A stretch of DNA of 31,347 nt, from assembly GCA_035690065.1 (NCBI GenBank), contig DASSKW010000060.1:1-31347 (forward strand), written 5' to 3'. The stretch's first letter is position 1; every line of letters begins with the position of its first letter. Below, one piece after another: positions 30,255 to 31,347 of the stretch. Position numbers and translations under genes: made by a program. Below the pieces are notes generated by a model. It was not told the origin of the DNA, made no database searches, and worked only from the letters and a program-made list of their open reading frames with translations. The stretch comes from DASSKW01 sp035690065 (lineage in GTDB: Bacteria > Pseudomonadota > Gammaproteobacteria > Natronospirales > REEB76).

Positions 30255-31347
30255 TTCGCTGTTACGCATATTCGCCGTCGTCTCCAAGGAAATCCGACAA
30301 CTGCGCCGCGACCGGCTCACCTTCGGCATGATCATCGGTATCCCTCTGATCCAGGTGTTGCTATTCGGTTATGCGATCAATACCGATGTCCGGCATCTGC
30401 GGGCAGGCGTTACTGATCTGGCGAATACCCAGCTCTCCCGCGCCCTGGTCACCGAGACTCAGGCCAGCCAGGTACTGGATATCGTGGCGCATGCTGATTC
30501 AGCGTCCGCACTGGAACGCATGTTGCAGGATGGGAAGATAGAAGTCGGTATCTATATCCCACCGGATTTTGACCGCCGGGTACTGGATCGGACCCGCCCT
30601 CCTGCACAGTTACTGGTTGATGGTAGCGACCCTGCCCTACAAGGCGTGACCAGCGGGCTTGCGAATATGCCGATCGAGACGCGTCCCGATGCTGCCCCCG
30701 CTGCCGTACCGAGCTTTGAAATCCGTAATTACTACAATCCGGAACGACGCTCGGCAGTGGCCATCGTCCCGGCATTGATAGGCGTGATCCTGACCTTCAC
30801 CATGGTGCTGTTCACTGCCATCGCCATCGTGCGGGAACGGGAACGCGGCAACCTTGAAATGCTGATCACGACACCGGTCAGCACGCTGGAACTGATGGTC
30901 GGCAAGATCCTGCCTTACATCGCAATCGGTCTGGTCCAGGTCAGTCTGGTGTTGTTGATGGGCTCGTGGCTGTTCGAGGTACCGGTTCGCGGCACCCTCT
31001 GGGCGCTTTATGCCGCGGCTCTGATATTCATCTCAGCCAGTCTCAGCCTGGGCTTGCTGATATCGACCATCGCACGCACTCAATTTCAGGCCGTGCAACT
31101 TACCATCTTCACGTTCCTGCCCTCCATCCTGTTGTCGGGCTTCATGTTCCCGTTCGAAGGCATGCCCAGGTTTGCGCAATGGCTCGGCGAGCTGTTACCA
31201 CTGACTCATTTTGTACGTCTGATCCGTGGCATCGTCCTGCGTGGCGCTTCGCTGACAGGGATGCTGCCGGATGTCTACGCACTTGTCGCATTTTTCTGCA
31301 TATTCATGCTGCTCACGGTACTGAAATTCCATAAGCGGCTCGACTAG
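30247..31347 (+). CDS. ABC-2 type permease (YbhS/YhhJ-like)
   Basis: The protein has 366 residues and is complete, the TAG being the last bases of the window. One membrane helix near the N-terminus (about 26-44, FGMIIGIPLIQVLLFGYAI) is followed by a periplasmic domain (about 45-175), then five more helices starting AIVPALIGVILTFTMVLFTAI. The segment VREREKGN-like (VRERERGNLEMLITTPVS) is the ABC-2 cytoplasmic coupling motif. The ATG at 30247, preceded by GGAGA, overlaps the ATPase gene by eight bases; the longer frame upstream lies inside the ATPase gene. E. coli has a second permease, YbhR, next; a homologue may follow outside the window. Confidence 0.93.
   Translation: MRDSLLRIFAVVSKEIRQLRRDRLTFGMIIGIPLIQVLLFGYAINTDVRHLRAGVTDLANTQLSRALVTETQASQVLDIVAHADSASALERMLQDGKIEVGIYIPPDFDRRVLDRTRPPAQLLVDGSDPALQGVTSGLANMPIETRPDAAPAAVPSFEIRNYYNPERRSAVAIVPALIGVILTFTMVLFTAIAIVRERERGNLEMLITTPVSTLELMVGKILPYIAIGLVQVSLVLLMGSWLFEVPVRGTLWALYAAALIFISASLSLGLLISTIARTQFQAVQLTIFTFLPSILLSGFMFPFEGMPRFAQWLGELLPLTHFVRLIRGIVLRGASLTGMLPDVYALVAFFCIFMLLTVLKFHKRLD

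Noticed and set aside
1..31347. CRISPR array, tRNA, rRNA, insertion sequence or prophage
   Set aside because: No regularly spaced direct repeats, tRNA-like cloverleaf, transposase or phage structural gene was seen.

Overview
The window looks like chromosomal DNA of a gammaproteobacterium, probably of the Xanthomonadales/Nevskiales type. The reasons are moderately high GC, several large secreted metallopeptidases (families M61, M13, M14), a proteobacterial AddAB-like recombination pair and TolC/EmrAB/YbhGFSR-type exporters. The placement is inference from gene content; no rRNA or tRNA gene is present to test it. I see no insertion sequence, prophage or CRISPR array.

Layout. 1-585 is a non-standard region: stacked inverted repeats (1-154), a structured RNA segment (about 209-385) whose helices cover the ribosome binding site and start codon of a 36-residue hydrophobic mini-protein (344-454), then two strong terminator-like palindromes. 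586-4785 holds divergent secreted peptidases, M61 (minus) and M13 (plus). 4946-6601 is an Asp-box (sialidase-like) lipoprotein. 6662-14716 is a four-gene minus-strand unit read AddB-like nuclease, AddA-like helicase-nuclease, cytosolic 5'-nucleotidase, ferritin-like/VIT1 metal transporter. 14961-15707 is a Bax-inhibitor-1/YccA membrane protein.

15785-22010 is a complete drug-efflux locus. tolC-tetR on the minus strand faces an emrA-like adaptor and two tandem emrB-like DHA2 transporters on the plus strand. A 17-bp imperfect palindrome lies in the 71-bp shared control region. A LigB/DODA-type extradiol dioxygenase (22055-22822) follows at short distance. 22928-25915 is a large M14 carboxypeptidase-like protein. 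26021-27600 is a coupled minus-strand pair: secreted phosphoesterase followed by an aspartate/glutamate racemase-family protein.

27774-31347 is a second exporter operon: TetR regulator, lipoprotein HlyD-type adaptor, single ABC ATPase and ABC-2 permease, in the order of E. coli cecR-ybhG-ybhF-ybhS. A perfect 20-bp palindrome lies in its promoter. This exporter has no outer-membrane channel of its own in the window and might borrow the TolC homologue encoded 10 kb away.

Convergent gene ends are punctuated by long, nearly perfect bidirectional terminator palindromes. The most unexplained item is the 5' structured leader plus mini-protein.
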